From: Thalassolituus alkanivorans
Lineage (GTDB): Bacteria > Pseudomonadota > Gammaproteobacteria > Pseudomonadales > Oceanobacteraceae
Length of the DNA stretch: 64,000 bases
Reading direction: 5' to 3'
NCBI RefSeq assembly: GCF_020447205.1
Contig: NZ_JAJAEL010000006.1
Span: 522,486 to 586,485, forward strand
Of the stretch, positions 21,405 through 31,550 are shown piece by piece (positions within the stretch are counted from its first letter, which is position 1; every line of letters starts with the position of its first letter). The notes under the pieces were generated by a model. It did no database searches. It was not told where the DNA came from and saw nothing but the letters and a program-made list of their open reading frames with translations. A program made the translations under genes and the position numbers.

Positions 21405-23057
21405 ATGACCAAACGTTCACTATTGGCAGTCGCCATCGCAACCCTCGGCATTCAGTCAGTCCAGGCAGCACCTTTTCTGCCAATGGATGCACGCGGTCTG
21501 GCAATGGGTAACACCGGTGTTGCCAGCGCCAAGCGCGCACATGCTCCGGCCTACAACCCATCACTGCTGTCCCAGGCATCTGAGGACGATGACTTTGCCC
21601 TCATTTTTCCACAGGTCGGGGTGAATTTGGCCGATGAAGAAGAGCTGGTCGACAGTGCTCAGGATATTAACGACGATGTCGTGCCGCGGTTCGAAGATTT
21701 GTTTGATGACAGCCAGGCTGACAACTTCAGTGACAATGTAGAAGCCCTGGCAAAAGCCGCCGATGATCTGGCCTTAGAACTCGCCAACATCAACGATGGA
21801 CGGACAGCCCTGCAAAAAGCTGAAGACCTGCGCGCTGCCGCCAACAGTTTTGACACAAACCTGAACGCTGTGAACGACCGGCTGGCAGAAGTAAACACCG
21901 TAACCTCCGACCTGACAAAATCACTCAACAGCATTTCCGGGGATCCATTACGCGGCCGCCTTGGCATTGGTGCCGCACTGGCTATTCCAAGCAAGTCTTT
22001 TGCCGCAGCATTGAGCCTGAGTGGTGACGTTACTTTTTCTGGCCGGGCCTTCTTTACCCAGGAAGATCAGAATCTGATCAACGCTTACGGACAGGCAGCA
22101 TCTGGCTACGTACAGACAGCGCTCGATGAGAACATCAGCAATCAGATCAATACGATTGCCCAAAACGTAGAAGATGGTGCTCCGGTCAACAACTCTCAGA
22201 TTACAGCGATTGCCAACAGTGTCGATCAGGTTGCCAATTACACCTCTCCGGATACCGTAACAACCGCAGCCGGGGACATCCGGATTTTTAACAATGGTGA
22301 GCTTTCAGCAGAAGCTAAAGATGCCGACCTTAACTCTCAGGTTCAGGTTGTTGCTGTCGCCGTTGCAGAGCTGGCCTTATCTTTCTCCCGCGAATTTGAA
22401 ATTTACGGCGAAAACGTTGCCATTGGTATCACACCAAAACTGCAGAAAGTGTCTACCCTGCACTACGCCTCCGAGATGGATAACGAAGACGATATCGAAA
22501 CAGACGATATCGAAGACTCCCGCGAGGACTACAGCAAAGTTAACCTGGATATCGGTGCATCCTATCGTTTTGGTAGTGAAGGCAACTGGATGATTGGTCT
22601 GGTGGGTAAAAATCTGCTTGGTGGCGAATTTGATTACGCTGATGCCGAAGTAAAAGGTTCTCCGGTAAGAGATTACGACAATAACCCTGCCACCCCTGCC
22701 ACTCCTCTTTATCTGAAAGGTGGCTCCATTGCCCTGGATCCACAATACCGCGCCGGTGTTTCTTACAACAGCGACTGGTTCAATATCGCTGCCGACATCG
22801 ACCTGACAGAAAATGATCCTGTCGCCTTCGAAAATCCAACCCAATACGCTGCTATCGGTGCTGAGCTGGATATTTTCAGCACTCTGCAGCTGCGTCTGGG
22901 TTACCGCACCAATATGAGCGTGGCGGATGCAGACATGGTGTCCGTTGGTTTTGGCCTGTCACCTTTTGGTGTGCATCTGGATATTGCCGCCATGGCCAAT
23001 CCGAACGATCCGGAAAAAGAAGCCGGTGTTGCGCTGGAAACCGGTTTCTACTTCTGA
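21405..23057 (+). CDS. TraF_2-type outer-membrane beta-barrel protein (conjugal-transfer TraF-like)
   Basis: The protein of 550 residues has a signal peptide ending SVQA-AP near residue 20. The following segment, with DARGLAMGNTGVASAKRA and AYNPSLLS, is typical of proteins annotated as conjugal transfer protein TraF (PF13729-like). An alpha-helical, acidic insertion with NDRL/LAKAADDLALEL-type heptads spans about residues 60-180. Beta-rich sequence then runs to a C-terminal phenylalanine, as in outer-membrane barrels. I start at ATG 21405, which has AGGA upstream and gives a clean signal peptide. No other transfer gene is nearby, so a role in conjugation is doubtful; an outer-membrane porin or transport role is more likely. 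Confidence 0.72.
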   Translation: MTKRSLLAVAIATLGIQSVQAAPFLPMDARGLAMGNTGVASAKRAHAPAYNPSLLSQASEDDDFALIFPQVGVNLADEEELVDSAQDINDDVVPRFEDLFDDSQADNFSDNVEALAKAADDLALELANINDGRTALQKAEDLRAAANSFDTNLNAVNDRLAEVNTVTSDLTKSLNSISGDPLRGRLGIGAALAIPSKSFAAALSLSGDVTFSGRAFFTQEDQNLINAYGQAASGYVQTALDENISNQINTIAQNVEDGAPVNNSQITAIANSVDQVANYTSPDTVTTAAGDIRIFNNGELSAEAKDADLNSQVQVVAVAVAELALSFSREFEIYGENVAIGITPKLQKVSTLHYASEMDNEDDIETDDIEDSREDYSKVNLDIGASYRFGSEGNWMIGLVGKNLLGGEFDYADAEVKGSPVRDYDNNPATPATPLYLKGGSIALDPQYRAGVSYNSDWFNIAADIDLTENDPVAFENPTQYAAIGAELDIFSTLQLRLGYRTNMSVADADMVSVGFGLSPFGVHLDIAAMANPNDPEKEAGVALETGFYF

Positions 23058-23114
23058 TTCCAGTCAGGCAGAACCCGGCAAAGGTTCTGCTCTGATGCCC
23101 GAAAGGCTAAACTT

Positions 23115-23146
23115 AAAAGCCGTCACAGTTTTGTGACGGCTTTTTT
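23115..23146 (+). terminator. Intrinsic terminator after the TraF-like gene
   Basis: The stem AAAGCCGTCACA / TGTGACGGCTTT with a short GTTT-type loop is followed by a T-run (TTTTTT). It lies about 60 bases past the stop and just before cca, so cca is probably transcribed from its own promoter or by read-through. Confidence 0.85.
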
Positions 23147-23164
23147 ATTGATGGAATATTCGTT

Positions 23165-24403
23165 ATGCAGATTTACCTTGTCGGCGGCGCAGTACGCGAC
23201 CAGTTACTGAATCTCCCGCTGAAAGACCGTGACTGGGTTGTGGTCGGCAGCACACCGGACGAGCTGCTGGCTCAGGGTTTTCAGCAGGTCGGTGCCGACT
23301 TCCCGGTATTTCTGCATCCGCAAAGCCACGAAGAATACGCCCTGGCCCGCACCGAACGGAAAAGCGGTCAGGGTTATCAGGGTTTTGACTGCCGCTTCAG
23401 TCCGGACATCACGCTGGAAGAAGATTTACTGCGCCGCGACCTGACCATTAATGCCATGGCACAGGACGATAATGGCAATATTATTGACCCTTACCATGGC
23501 CAGTCCGATCTGCAACAACGCTTATTACGCCACGTGTCACCGGCGTTTGCTGAAGACCCGTTACGGGTGTTACGCGTCGCCCGTTTTGCCGCCCGTTTTG
23601 CTCCTCTGGGGTTCCGTGTTGCCGACGAAACAATGACCCTGATGCGTAATATGGTAAACGCTGGCGAACTAGACCATCTGGTGGCTGAACGTGTCTGGAA
23701 CGAGACCCAAAGGGCACTGGGTGAAAAGCAGCCGGAAGTGTATTTTCAGGTACTGCGCGACTGCGGTGCATTAAAGGTCTGGTTCGCTGAGATCGATGCT
23801 CTGTTCGGCATTCCGCAACCGGAAAAACATCATCCGGAAATTGATTGCGGTATTCATGCATTACTGTCGTTAAAAGCCGCAGCACAACTCAGCGACAGCA
23901 TGGCTGTACGCTGGGCAGCCTTAAGTCATGATCTGGGTAAAGCACTGACACCAGAGGAAGAATGGCCACGCCATATTGCCCACGAAGCGCGCGGTAAAAA
24001 GCCGTTAAAAGCCCTGCATCAGCGCCTGAAAGCACCACGGGATGCAGCCGAATTAGCCGTGCTCAGCAGTGAATTTCATACCCATGTACACCGTGCGTTT
24101 GAACTGAAAGGCAGCACACTGAATAAAGTCTTTAATCAGCTTGATGCCTGGCGCAAAAGTGAGCGTTTTGAACAGTTTTTACTGGTCTGCGAGGCGGATG
24201 CCAAAGGCCGTACCGGGCTGGAAAATGAGCCTTATCCACAGGCCGGTTATATGCGTGCGGCACTCAAAGAAGCGCTGAGTATCAATGCGCAGGATATGAT
24301 CGCCCAGGGACATCAGGGCGCGGCAATAAGAACCGCACTGAACGAAGCGCGGGATAAACATCTGCAACACTGGAAAACACAGCAGCAACTAAGCGCTGAA
24401 TAA
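23165..24403 (+). CDS. cca: CCA-adding tRNA nucleotidyltransferase (with HD domain)
   Basis: This enzyme adds or repairs the 3' CCA of tRNAs. The 412-residue length is exactly that of E. coli Cca. The catalytic head has [20 protein letters not shown] and the RRD-containing [16 protein letters not shown]. The C-terminal part carries an HD phosphohydrolase domain with [20 protein letters not shown], the bacterial multifunctional type with phosphatase and 2',3'-cyclic phosphodiesterase activity. It follows the terminator of the TraF-like gene by about 20 bases and converges on folK. Confidence 0.95.
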   Translation: MQIYLVGGAVRDQLLNLPLKDRDWVVVGSTPDELLAQGFQQVGADFPVFLHPQSHEEYALARTERKSGQGYQGFDCRFSPDITLEEDLLRRDLTINAMAQDDNGNIIDPYHGQSDLQQRLLRHVSPAFAEDPLRVLRVARFAARFAPLGFRVADETMTLMRNMVNAGELDHLVAERVWNETQRALGEKQPEVYFQVLRDCGALKVWFAEIDALFGIPQPEKHHPEIDCGIHALLSLKAAAQLSDSMAVRWAALSHDLGKALTPEEEWPRHIAHEARGKKPLKALHQRLKAPRDAAELAVLSSEFHTHVHRAFELKGSTLNKVFNQLDAWRKSERFEQFLLVCEADAKGRTGLENEPYPQAGYMRAALKEALSINAQDMIAQGHQGAAIRTALNEARDKHLQHWKTQQQLSAE

Positions 24404-24423
24404 AAACCGCTGTTAAAACCCGT

Positions 24424-24924
24424 CTAGCCGCGGGCAACAGAATTCTGGCTGGCGCGTACCGGATACAACGGCTGGTCGGTTAATGCCGGCCAGTAATGCG
24501 TCAGTGGTGTTCCGTCGGCAGGATCAACACCGTCAGGAAAAATATCCAGCAGCGGACGTAAAACAAAAGCAAATTGCTGAATATCAGAGCGCGGCAATTG
24601 CAGCCCGGCAAACTCGCCGGCCAGATCATCAAACAATAAAATATCGATATCCAGCGCACGGGATGAATATTTCACAGCATCAGCGCTGCGGCCAAAATCA
24701 AATTCCAGCTGTTTTAAACCGGCCGCAAGTTCCGCCAGAGAACAGGTGCACTCAATTTCAACCACCAGATTAATAAAGTCCGGGCCGTCGAACCCCATGG
24801 CCGGAGAACGATACCAGGGCGACACACGCAGCAATGAATACTCCAGACTCAGGCGCGCAATACCAGCCGCCAGATTCTGCTCAGCATCGATATTGGAACC
24901 TAAACCAAGGAACACCCGCGACAT
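24424..24924 (-). CDS. folK: 2-amino-4-hydroxy-6-hydroxymethyldihydropteridine pyrophosphokinase FolK
   Basis: FolK transfers pyrophosphate from ATP to 6-hydroxymethyl-dihydropterin in folate synthesis. The 166-residue protein opens with VFLGLGSNIDAEQNLAAGI and carries the metal-binding signature ALDIDILLFDD and the LPRSDIQQFAFVLRPL stretch, which in most homologues begins LPHP; the histidine is replaced here. It overlaps folB by one base (TGATG), so the two consecutive folate enzymes are translationally coupled. The length is normal. Confidence 0.93.
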   Translation of the reverse strand: MSRVFLGLGSNIDAEQNLAAGIARLSLEYSLLRVSPWYRSPAMGFDGPDFINLVVEIECTCSLAELAAGLKQLEFDFGRSADAVKYSSRALDIDILLFDDLAGEFAGLQLPRSDIQQFAFVLRPLLDIFPDGVDPADGTPLTHYWPALTDQPLYPVRASQNSVARG

Positions 24925-25295
24925 CAGCGCTTGTCTCCTGCCGGCTGGTCACCGCGTTCGATATACAGACCAACCGCACGTGCCTGTGGCACAACCGCCG
25001 GTTTTTCTACCTGAATGCCCAGCCAGGGCATACCAAACTCTTTACGCAGAGCCTCAGCCAGACGCTCCAGCAATGACTCCAGCAGCTGGAAATGCTGCTC
25101 GCGCACAAAGCGCTCAATAAATTCGGTGATGGCCTGATAATTTAACGCGTGCATTAAATCGTCGGTGGCAGCCGCCAGACGAATATCCCAGGCCATTTCC
25201 AGATCGAAAATCAGCGGCTGGCGCACCTGTTTTTCCCAGTCGTAAACGCCGATAACGGCATCGACTTTTAAACCGCGGATAAACACCTTATCCAT
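24924..25295 (-). CDS. folB: Dihydroneopterin aldolase FolB
   Basis: FolB cleaves dihydroneopterin to 6-hydroxymethyl-dihydropterin and glycolaldehyde, the step before FolK. The 123-residue protein starts [21 protein letters not shown], the standard FolB opening with the substrate-pocket tyrosine in GVYDWE, and has the [14 protein letters not shown] stretch. I chose ATG 25295 over an upstream in-frame start because it gives the normal length of about 120 residues. The start lies eight bases inside the tsaD end, so tsaD-folB-folK form one unit. Confidence 0.92.
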   Translation of the reverse strand: MDKVFIRGLKVDAVIGVYDWEKQVRQPLIFDLEMAWDIRLAAATDDLMHALNYQAITEFIERFVREQHFQLLESLLERLAEALRKEFGMPWLGIQVEKPAVVPQARAVGLYIERGDQPAGDKR

Positions 25296-26361
25296 GTTCA
25301 GCACCACTTTCTGCGTTAGCGTCAGGCGCAACACAATCAACCGGCGTCAGACTGGTCATCGGCCAGCGCGGTACCACCGATACCGCCAGATCCGACTGCT
25401 CGCCAGCCACTAAACGCTGGGTTCCGGCATAAGCAATCATGGCGCCGTTGTCGGTACAGAGTTCCGGCCGCGGGTAAAATACCGCGCCGCCCAGAGCTTC
25501 TGCGGTGGTGCGTAATTTTTCGCGCAGGCGTTTATTAGCACCGACACCACCGGCAATAATCAGGCGGTTAATACCGGTTTGCTGCATCGCCCGTTTGCAT
25601 TTAATCGCCAGCGTATCGACCACCGCCGCCTGAAAACAGGCAGAAATATCCGCTTTATCCTGATCAGCCAGTACACCATCGACCGCACATTCAAGAATGG
25701 TGGTACGTACCCGGGTTTTTAAGCCACTGAAGCTGAAATCCAGACCAGGACGGTCGGTCATCGGGCGCGGGAATTTAAAGCGTTTATCATCGCCCTGAGC
25801 AGCCAGAGCACTCAGCGCCGGACCGCCGGGATACGGCAGCCCCATCATTTTTGCAGCTTTATCGAAGGCTTCACCGGCCGCATCGTCAAGGGATTCGCCC
25901 AGCAGGCTGTAACGACCAATACCATCGACCTGCACCAGCTGAGTGTGTCCACCTGAAACCAGCAACGCAATAAAAGGGAATGGTGGCGGATTATCTTCCA
26001 GCATGGGTGCCAGCAGGTGGCCTTCCATATGGTGAACACCAATCGCCGGCAGATCGAGTGCCCAGGCCAGGCTGCGGCCCAGACAGGCACCAACCAGCAA
26101 AGCACCCACCAGACCCGGGCCTGAGGTGTAGGCCACACCATCCAGATCTTTCAGTGTCAGGCCGGCTTCATCCATCACTTCACGGATCAGCGGTAATGCT
26201 TTGCGCACATGGTCACGGGAAGCCAGTTCCGGCACCACGCCGCCATATTCGGCATGCAGTGCAATCTGAGAGTAAACCCGGTGCGCCAGCAAACCCTGCT
26301 TGCTGTCATACAGGGCGATGCCGGTTTCATCACAGGATGTTTCCAGACCTAAAACCCGCAT
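25288..26361 (-). CDS. tsaD: tRNA N6-threonylcarbamoyladenosine synthase subunit TsaD
   Basis: TsaD, with TsaB and TsaE, transfers the threonylcarbamoyl group to A37 of ANN-decoding tRNAs. The 357-residue protein begins [19 protein letters not shown] and has the metal-binding [10 protein letters not shown], the ASNH-fold segments [14 protein letters not shown] and [15 protein letters not shown] reading frame extends 64 codons upstream, but the family start is unambiguous at ATG 26361. The last 20 residues are a short extension not found in E. coli. It diverges from rpsU, the classic arrangement at the macromolecular synthesis operon. Confidence 0.95.
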   Translation of the reverse strand: MRVLGLETSCDETGIALYDSKQGLLAHRVYSQIALHAEYGGVVPELASRDHVRKALPLIREVMDEAGLTLKDLDGVAYTSGPGLVGALLVGACLGRSLAWALDLPAIGVHHMEGHLLAPMLEDNPPPFPFIALLVSGGHTQLVQVDGIGRYSLLGESLDDAAGEAFDKAAKMMGLPYPGGPALSALAAQGDDKRFKFPRPMTDRPGLDFSFSGLKTRVRTTILECAVDGVLADQDKADISACFQAAVVDTLAIKCKRAMQQTGINRLIIAGGVGANKRLREKLRTTAEALGGAVFYPRPELCTDNGAMIAYAGTQRLVAGEQSDLAVSVVPRWPMTSLTPVDCVAPDANAESGAEHG

Positions 26362-26561
26362 AAATAATCTCTTCTCACACGATCTAACGAAGGGGCGCAT
26401 GATACTGCCGCACCCCAGCCTGCGCCAGCCGCAATTCCCCGATCGGCCAGGATGCCCCGCCGGGAGCGCAGGAAAGACAGGATAATCTCCGCTACTCATC
26501 GGCCAGAACCCAGCAAATATGCGGGCTGCCGGTTGCCCGGGGTCAATCTGCAAACTACTCT

Positions 26562-26590
26562 TTGCAATCCACGGACAAAGGATTTAGAAT
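26562..26590 (+). promoter_or_regulatory. Probable sigma-70 promoter of the rpsU operon
   Basis: TTGCAA at 26562-26567 and TAGAAT at 26585-26590 are separated by exactly 17 bases. They match four of six (TTGACA) and five of six (TATAAT) consensus positions and end 66 bases before the rpsU start. The position agrees with a main promoter for rpsU-yqeY-dnaG. Confidence 0.65.
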
Positions 26591-26656
26591 GCCCGCCCTC
26601 TAACTGGGGCCTGTGGTTTCCCCATAAACAGACTGATTTAAAACGTAGGTGATTGG

Positions 26657-26872
26657 ATGCCAGCTGTAAAAGTTAAAGAAAACGAACCGTTTGACGTCGC
26701 ACTGCGTCGCTTCAAGCGTTCTTGCGAAAAAGCAGGCGTACTGTCTGAAGTACGTCGTCGTGAGCACTACGAGAAGCCAACCTGGATCCGTAAGCGCAAA
26801 GCGGCTGCCGCTGTTAAGCGTCACTTGAAGAAAGTGCAGCGCGAACAGCGCAAAATGACCCGCCTCTACTAA
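26657..26872 (+). CDS. rpsU: 30S ribosomal protein S21
   Basis: The 71-residue basic protein has the S21 opening [20 protein letters not shown] and the arginine/lysine-rich C-terminal helix. S21 helps base-pairing between mRNA and the 16S 3' end during initiation. An AGGTGATTGG ribosome-binding region precedes the start. It is first in rpsU-yqeY-dnaG-rpoD, divergent from tsaD. Confidence 0.97.
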   Translation: MPAVKVKENEPFDVALRRFKRSCEKAGVLSEVRRREHYEKPTWIRKRKAAAAVKRHLKKVQREQRKMTRLY

Positions 26873-26902
26873 GAGCCGGGTTACGGGAAGGAAGGAGACC
26901 GC

Positions 26903-27349
26903 ATGAGTACTCTGGTTGCTACCATTAAAGACGCTGTTAAAGCGGCAATGCGCGCCAAAGAAAAAGAGCGGCTGAATGCTCTGCGTTTAGCGCAGGCAGA
27001 ATTCAAACGCGTTGAAGTCGATGAGCGAATTGAAATCGACGACGAGCGTGCTCTGGCTATTCTCGACAAAATGACCAAACAACGTCGTGACTCCATCGCG
27101 CAGTATTCTGCCGCCGGACGCGACGACCTGGCAGCGGTCGAGCAGTACGAAATTGATGTACTGAGCGAATTTCTGCCGGAAGCCTTGAGCGAAGAAGAGT
27201 TGGCCAAACTGGTGGCTGATGCGATTGCACAGTCCGGTGCTGCTTCAATGCAGGACATGGGCAAAGTCATGGGCATCCTGAAACCACAAGTGCAAGGTCG
27301 TGCCGATATGGCACAGATCAGTCAACTGGTGAAGTCTCAACTGGGCTGA
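26903..27349 (+). CDS. yqeY: GatB/YqeY domain protein
   Basis: This 148-residue protein is a stand-alone YqeY domain, related to the C-terminal tRNA-binding domain of the GatB amidotransferase subunit. Characteristic stretches are KAAMRAKEKERLNALRLAQAEFK and SEFLPEALSEEELAKLV, with QDMGKVMGILKPQVQGRADM at the C-terminus. Its exact role is not established; an involvement with aminoacyl-tRNA is assumed. The GGAAGGAG upstream is a strong ribosome-binding site. It lies between rpsU and dnaG as in many gammaproteobacteria outside the enterobacteria. Confidence 0.93.
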   Translation: MSTLVATIKDAVKAAMRAKEKERLNALRLAQAEFKRVEVDERIEIDDERALAILDKMTKQRRDSIAQYSAAGRDDLAAVEQYEIDVLSEFLPEALSEEELAKLVADAIAQSGAASMQDMGKVMGILKPQVQGRADMAQISQLVKSQLG

Positions 27350-27369
27350 TTCTGCTCTGCAGGCAATAG

Positions 27370-27404
27370 AAGCGCTACCCATCCCGGTGTGTAGCGCTTT
27401 TGTC
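27370..27404 (+). terminator. Weak terminator/attenuating hairpin between yqeY and dnaG
   Basis: Nine-base arms AAGCGCTAC and GTAGCGCTT enclose a 12-base loop and are followed by TTGTCGTTT, an imperfect T-tract. In E. coli a terminator between rpsU and dnaG keeps primase low; this hairpin sits in the corresponding place and could do the same here. Confidence 0.55.
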
Positions 27405-27452
27405 GTTTATACGGCTTAATCAAATATACGCTCAGCAACAGGCACCGCATTT

Positions 27453-29306
27453 ATGGCAGGCCGCATACCCCAGTCTTTTATTGATGATCTGCTCGCCCGC
27501 GTCGATGTAATCGATGTGGTGGACAGTCGTGTCAAACTGAAAAAGACCGGCAAAAACTACTCCGCCTGTTGCCCTTTCCATAACGAAAAGTCACCGTCGT
27601 TTACCGTCAGCCCGGACAAACAGTTTTATTACTGCTTTGGCTGCGGTGCTTCCGGCAGCGCGCTCAAATTCGTGATGGAATTCGATGGTCTGAGTTTTCC
27701 CGATGCGGTGGAGAAACTGGCCACCCAGGCCGGCATGGAAGTACCGAAAGAACAAGTCAGCTTCGAAGCCCGCCAGGAACAACAACACCAGCCACTGTTC
27801 GACCTGATGCAGAAAGCCGGTGACTATTTTGAAAAAATGCTGCGCAGCCATGAACAGCGCGGCAAAGCTGTCGATTATTTAAAAAACCGTGGTTTATCCG
27901 GCAAGGCAGCCAAATTCTTCGGTATCGGTTACGCCCCGCCCGGCTGGGATAACCTGCAGAATTTTCTCGCCGCCAATGGCGAGCGCGAGCTGATTAAGCA
28001 ACTGATCAGCTGCGGTATGCTGATTGAAAAAGAAGACGGCCGCACATACGACCGTTTCCGCGACCGCATTATGTTTCCGATACGCGACGCCCGCGGCCGT
28101 TATATCGCTTTCGGCGGCCGCGTACTGGGTGACGAAAAACCCAAATACCTGAACTCACCGGAAACCCCGATTTTCCAGAAAGGCCGCGAACTTTATGGCC
28201 TGTACGAAGCACGAAAAATCCGCCAGAAGCTGACCCGTATCGTCATCGTCGAAGGCTATATGGATGTGGTCGCACTGGCCGAATTCGGCATTCATTACGC
28301 CGTGGCCACCCTTGGCACCGCTACCAGCGAGCACCACCTGCGGCGCTTATTTAAAGTCGTGCCGGAAGTCATTTTCTGCTTTGACGGCGATCAGGCCGGA
28401 CGCACCGCCGCAGCGCGGGCGATGGAAACCGTATTACCGGTACTGGAAGACGGCGTGCAGGCACGCTTTCTGTTTCTGCCCGATGGCGAAGATCCGGACA
28501 CACTGGTTCGTCAGGAAGGCAAAGATGCCTTTGAACAACGTCTGAATCAGGCCGTGCATCTGCCGGAATTCCTGTTCGACCACCTGAAAGAACAGGTCGA
28601 CTTCGACACCCTGGACGGCAAAGCACGCCTTGATCAGCTGGCCGCCCCATTAATTAATAAACTGCCGAAAGGCATGTTGCGCAGTCTGATGCGCAATAAA
28701 CTGCGCGACGAACTGGGCGCCGACAGTGTCGCCCTCGACCGCCTTGAGTCATCACCACCAGCAACAGCCGCCGTAGCGGAACAGGCACAATACGAAGAGC
28801 AACTGCCTTCTTATCTGGATGATGAGCGGCACGAACCGCAGCCGCCGCATCAGGATCACAGTGCCGACACCCTGGCGCCACTGGTGCATAAAGCGCTGAC
28901 CGCACTGGTCAAACAGCCATCACTTTCAGCCGAACTCGAACTCCCCGACACAGAGCCGGAGAGTGAGTACGAACGTCTGCTGATTGAAGTGCTGCGCAAA
29001 CTGAAACAGGCACCGCAGCAAAGCAGTGTTGGTCTGCTTATTCAGTGGATCGGCTCGCCCTATCAGACAGAACTGCAACAACTGGCCGACAACCCCAACA
29101 GCCAGATGAAACCGACCGCGGCCGATATCGCCGTGGTGCTGAAACAGATGAGCGCGCGCAAACTCAGCGCCGAACTGCGCACTCTGACCAGCAAATTTGA
29201 ACGCGGCGAGAAACTCAGCGACGAAGAAAAAGCCCGTAAACGCGAACTGCACCAGCAACTGCACAGTATTAACAAAAAGCGTGCGCGTATTTACGCCCGT
29301 CACTGA
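27453..29306 (+). CDS. dnaG: DNA primase DnaG
   Basis: DnaG lays the RNA primers for replication. The 617-residue protein has the N-terminal CHC2 zinc ribbon (CCPFHNEKSPSF ... FYYCFGCGASG), the catalytic core with TOPRIM motifs IVEGYMDVVAL and CFDGDQAGRTAA, and a C-terminal helicase-binding region (about residues 480-617). Between core and C-terminal domain is a low-complexity, proline/glutamine- and acid-rich linker (about 430-475), which makes it slightly longer than the 581-residue E. coli protein. It follows yqeY after a weak hairpin and precedes rpoD by about 410 bases. Confidence 0.96.
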   Translation: MAGRIPQSFIDDLLARVDVIDVVDSRVKLKKTGKNYSACCPFHNEKSPSFTVSPDKQFYYCFGCGASGSALKFVMEFDGLSFPDAVEKLATQAGMEVPKEQVSFEARQEQQHQPLFDLMQKAGDYFEKMLRSHEQRGKAVDYLKNRGLSGKAAKFFGIGYAPPGWDNLQNFLAANGERELIKQLISCGMLIEKEDGRTYDRFRDRIMFPIRDARGRYIAFGGRVLGDEKPKYLNSPETPIFQKGRELYGLYEARKIRQKLTRIVIVEGYMDVVALAEFGIHYAVATLGTATSEHHLRRLFKVVPEVIFCFDGDQAGRTAAARAMETVLPVLEDGVQARFLFLPDGEDPDTLVRQEGKDAFEQRLNQAVHLPEFLFDHLKEQVDFDTLDGKARLDQLAAPLINKLPKGMLRSLMRNKLRDELGADSVALDRLESSPPATAAVAEQAQYEEQLPSYLDDERHEPQPPHQDHSADTLAPLVHKALTALVKQPSLSAELELPDTEPESEYERLLIEVLRKLKQAPQQSSVGLLIQWIGSPYQTELQQLADNPNSQMKPTAADIAVVLKQMSARKLSAELRTLTSKFERGEKLSDEEKARKRELHQQLHSINKKRARIYARH

Positions 29307-29717
29307 AAACAGACACTGAACAAAAAACAGACAAAGTGGCCGCAAAACAGCAAAGAAAACGGCCGCAGGGGCTTGAGATTTAACCAACAGCCCTTATATA
29401 CAAAGAACTTCTGAATCCGGACGACAGCCGCTTTATAATGCTGCCGGATTCAATAAACGACTGCAGCAGCGCAGCAACCAACGTGACAGAGCCAAGAGGC
29501 CAGCATCGGCACATCCGGGCATATTTTCGCCAGGCCGATTTCCCACGTTAACTGACCTTGCTGAAGATAGTGAAGCAAGCAACCGAACCCTGCGGTTACA
29601 GGCACCGGCATCCGCAAAAACAGCGGAACCTAACGTCGTGCCTATGGCCTAAAGATCGGTTAAAAGTTATACTTCGGCGTTTTTCTTCCGCCTTAAAAAA
29701 CGGAACACAGGGCTTCT
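29307..29717. other. Long dnaG-rpoD intergenic region
   Basis: The 411 bases between dnaG and rpoD contain no convincing coding frame. They include a TATAAT at 29434-29439 framed by a perfect inverted repeat, and AT-rich sequence around 29650-29710 that could hold a second promoter. A long separate leader for rpoD suggests that the sigma factor is mainly transcribed from promoters located here rather than from rpsU. Confidence 0.55.
29412..29452 (+). promoter_or_regulatory. Candidate rpoD promoter whose -10 box lies inside an inverted repeat
   Basis: TATAAT at 29434-29439 is a perfect -10 element. It is bracketed by TGAATCCGG (29412-29420) and CCGGATTCA (29444-29452), perfect nine-base inverted arms 23 bases apart. 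A consensus -35 is not obvious, which would fit an activated or repressed promoter. The arms overlap the positions where a -35 and the start site would be. Confidence 0.5.
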
Positions 29718-31550
29718 ATGTCAGCGAACACGCAACAATCCCGTCTTAAAGAACTTATCGCCAAAGGCAAAGAGCAGGGTTACCTGACTTATGCCCAGGT
29801 AAACGACCACCTGCCGGACGATATTGCCAATCCGGATCAGGTCGAAGACATCATCCGCATGATCAACGATATCGGTATTCCGGTATCTGAAGTTGCGCCC
29901 GATGGTGACTCACTGTTTATGTCTGATGCCGCCGATGACGCCGCAGCAGAAGAAGCGGCCGCTGCCCTGGCTCTGGTTGAATCCGACGTTGGCCGCACCA
30001 CCGACCCTGTGCGTATGTATATGCGCGAAATGGGTACTGTGGAACTGCTGACCCGCGAAGGCGAAATCGTGATCGCCAAGCGTATCGAAGAAGGTATCCG
30101 CGAAGTGATGTCCGCCCTGGCTTACTATCCGGGCGCTGCGGAAACCATTCTGAACGCATTCAGAGAAGCGGAAGAAGATCCGAACCGCGTTGGCGATATT
30201 TTCTCCGGCTTTATCGATCCGTCCGATGTTGATCCTGAGCCAGGCCCACAAGCCGGTCCGGAAGCCGCTGCTGCCGCAGAAGAAGCCGACGATGACAGCA
30301 CCGATGACGACGACAGCACCGATGACAGCGAAGACAGCGGCATCGACATGGCCGAAGTTACCCGTCGTTTCGATGAAATCCGTGCAGCCCATGACGCCAT
30401 GGAAAAATCCCTGGCCAAAAATGGTCGTGCGCACAAGAAAACTGAAGAAGCCCTCGCCAAACTGGCCGAGCTGTTCGCACCCATTAAACTGACGCCAAAA
30501 TACTTCGACTCACTGGTTAACAGTGCACGCGATGCCCTGGATCTGATCCGTACCCAGGAACGCCAGATCATGGTGATGATGACCCGTAAGTGCGGCATGG
30601 ACCGTAAAGACTTCATCAAAGAATTTCAGGGTAACGAAGTCAGCAACGAATGGATCGACGGCCTGATCACTGCCGGTCACAGCTACTCGAAAAAACTCGA
30701 CACCTACCGTCTGGAAATTTTCCGTTCGCAGAAGAAAATCCGCGCCGTTGAAGAACGCGTTGGTCTGAGCATTCCGGAAATTAAAGAAGTTAACCGTCGC
30801 GTATCCATCGGTGAAGCCCGCGCCCGTCGTGCCAAGAAAGAAATGGTTGAGGCTAACCTGCGTCTGGTTATTTCCATCGCTAAAAAATACACCAACCGTG
30901 GCCTGCAGTTCCTCGATCTGATTCAGGAAGGCAACATTGGTCTGATGAAAGCGGTAGATAAATTCGAATACCGTCGTGGTTATAAATTCTCCACCTATGC
31001 AACCTGGTGGATTCGTCAGGCGATTACCCGTTCTATCGCTGACCAGGCGCGCACCATCCGTATTCCGGTGCACATGATCGAAACCATCAACAAACTGAAC
31101 CGCATCTCCCGTCAGATGCTGCAGGAGATGGGTCGTGAGCCAACGCCGGAAGAACTGGCTGAGCGCATGGAAATGCCGGAAGACAAAATCCGCAAAGTAC
31201 TGAAGATCGCCAAAGAACCAATCTCCATGGAAACCCCGATTGGTGACGATGAAGATTCACATCTGGGCGACTTCATCGAAGATACTCACTCCGAGTCTCC
31301 TCTCGATGTTGCTACCTCTGACGGCCTGACCGAAGCCACCCGCTCCGTGCTGGCCGGCCTGACCGCAAGAGAAGCCAAAGTACTGCGTATGCGCTTCGGT
31401 ATCGACATGAATACCGACCACACGCTGGAAGAAGTCGGCAAACAGTTCGACGTAACCCGTGAGCGTATCCGTCAGATCGAAGCCAAGGCTCTGCGCAAAC
31501 TGCGTCACCCTTCACGCTCCGATCACCTGCGCAGCTTTATCGACGAGTAA
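29718..31550 (+). CDS. rpoD: Primary sigma factor RpoD (sigma-70)
   Basis: The 610-residue protein is a complete housekeeping sigma factor. It has region 1.1 (about residues 1-80), region 1.2 with [19 protein letters not shown], and a long non-conserved insert with a highly acidic Asp/Ser/Thr run near residues 190-212. Region 2 ends in [17 protein letters not shown], and region 3 follows. Region 4.2 ends [20 protein letters not shown]. It recruits RNA polymerase to most promoters. It is last in the macromolecular synthesis operon and is followed 12 bases downstream by a strong terminator. Confidence 0.98.
   Translation: MSANTQQSRLKELIAKGKEQGYLTYAQVNDHLPDDIANPDQVEDIIRMINDIGIPVSEVAPDGDSLFMSDAADDAAAEEAAAALALVESDVGRTTDPVRMYMREMGTVELLTREGEIVIAKRIEEGIREVMSALAYYPGAAETILNAFREAEEDPNRVGDIFSGFIDPSDVDPEPGPQAGPEAAAAAEEADDDSTDDDDSTDDSEDSGIDMAEVTRRFDEIRAAHDAMEKSLAKNGRAHKKTEEALAKLAELFAPIKLTPKYFDSLVNSARDALDLIRTQERQIMVMMTRKCGMDRKDFIKEFQGNEVSNEWIDGLITAGHSYSKKLDTYRLEIFRSQKKIRAVEERVGLSIPEIKEVNRRVSIGEARARRAKKEMVEANLRLVISIAKKYTNRGLQFLDLIQEGNIGLMKAVDKFEYRRGYKFSTYATWWIRQAITRSIADQARTIRIPVHMIETINKLNRISRQMLQEMGREPTPEELAERMEMPEDKIRKVLKIAKEPISMETPIGDDEDSHLGDFIEDTHSESPLDVATSDGLTEATRSVLAGLTAREAKVLRMRFGIDMNTDHTLEEVGKQFDVTRERIRQIEAKALRKLRHPSRSDHLRSFIDE

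Noticed and set aside
21405..23057. A conjugative element around the TraF-like gene
   Set aside because: No relaxase, coupling protein, mating-pair or integrase genes occur nearby, and base composition is like the chromosome.
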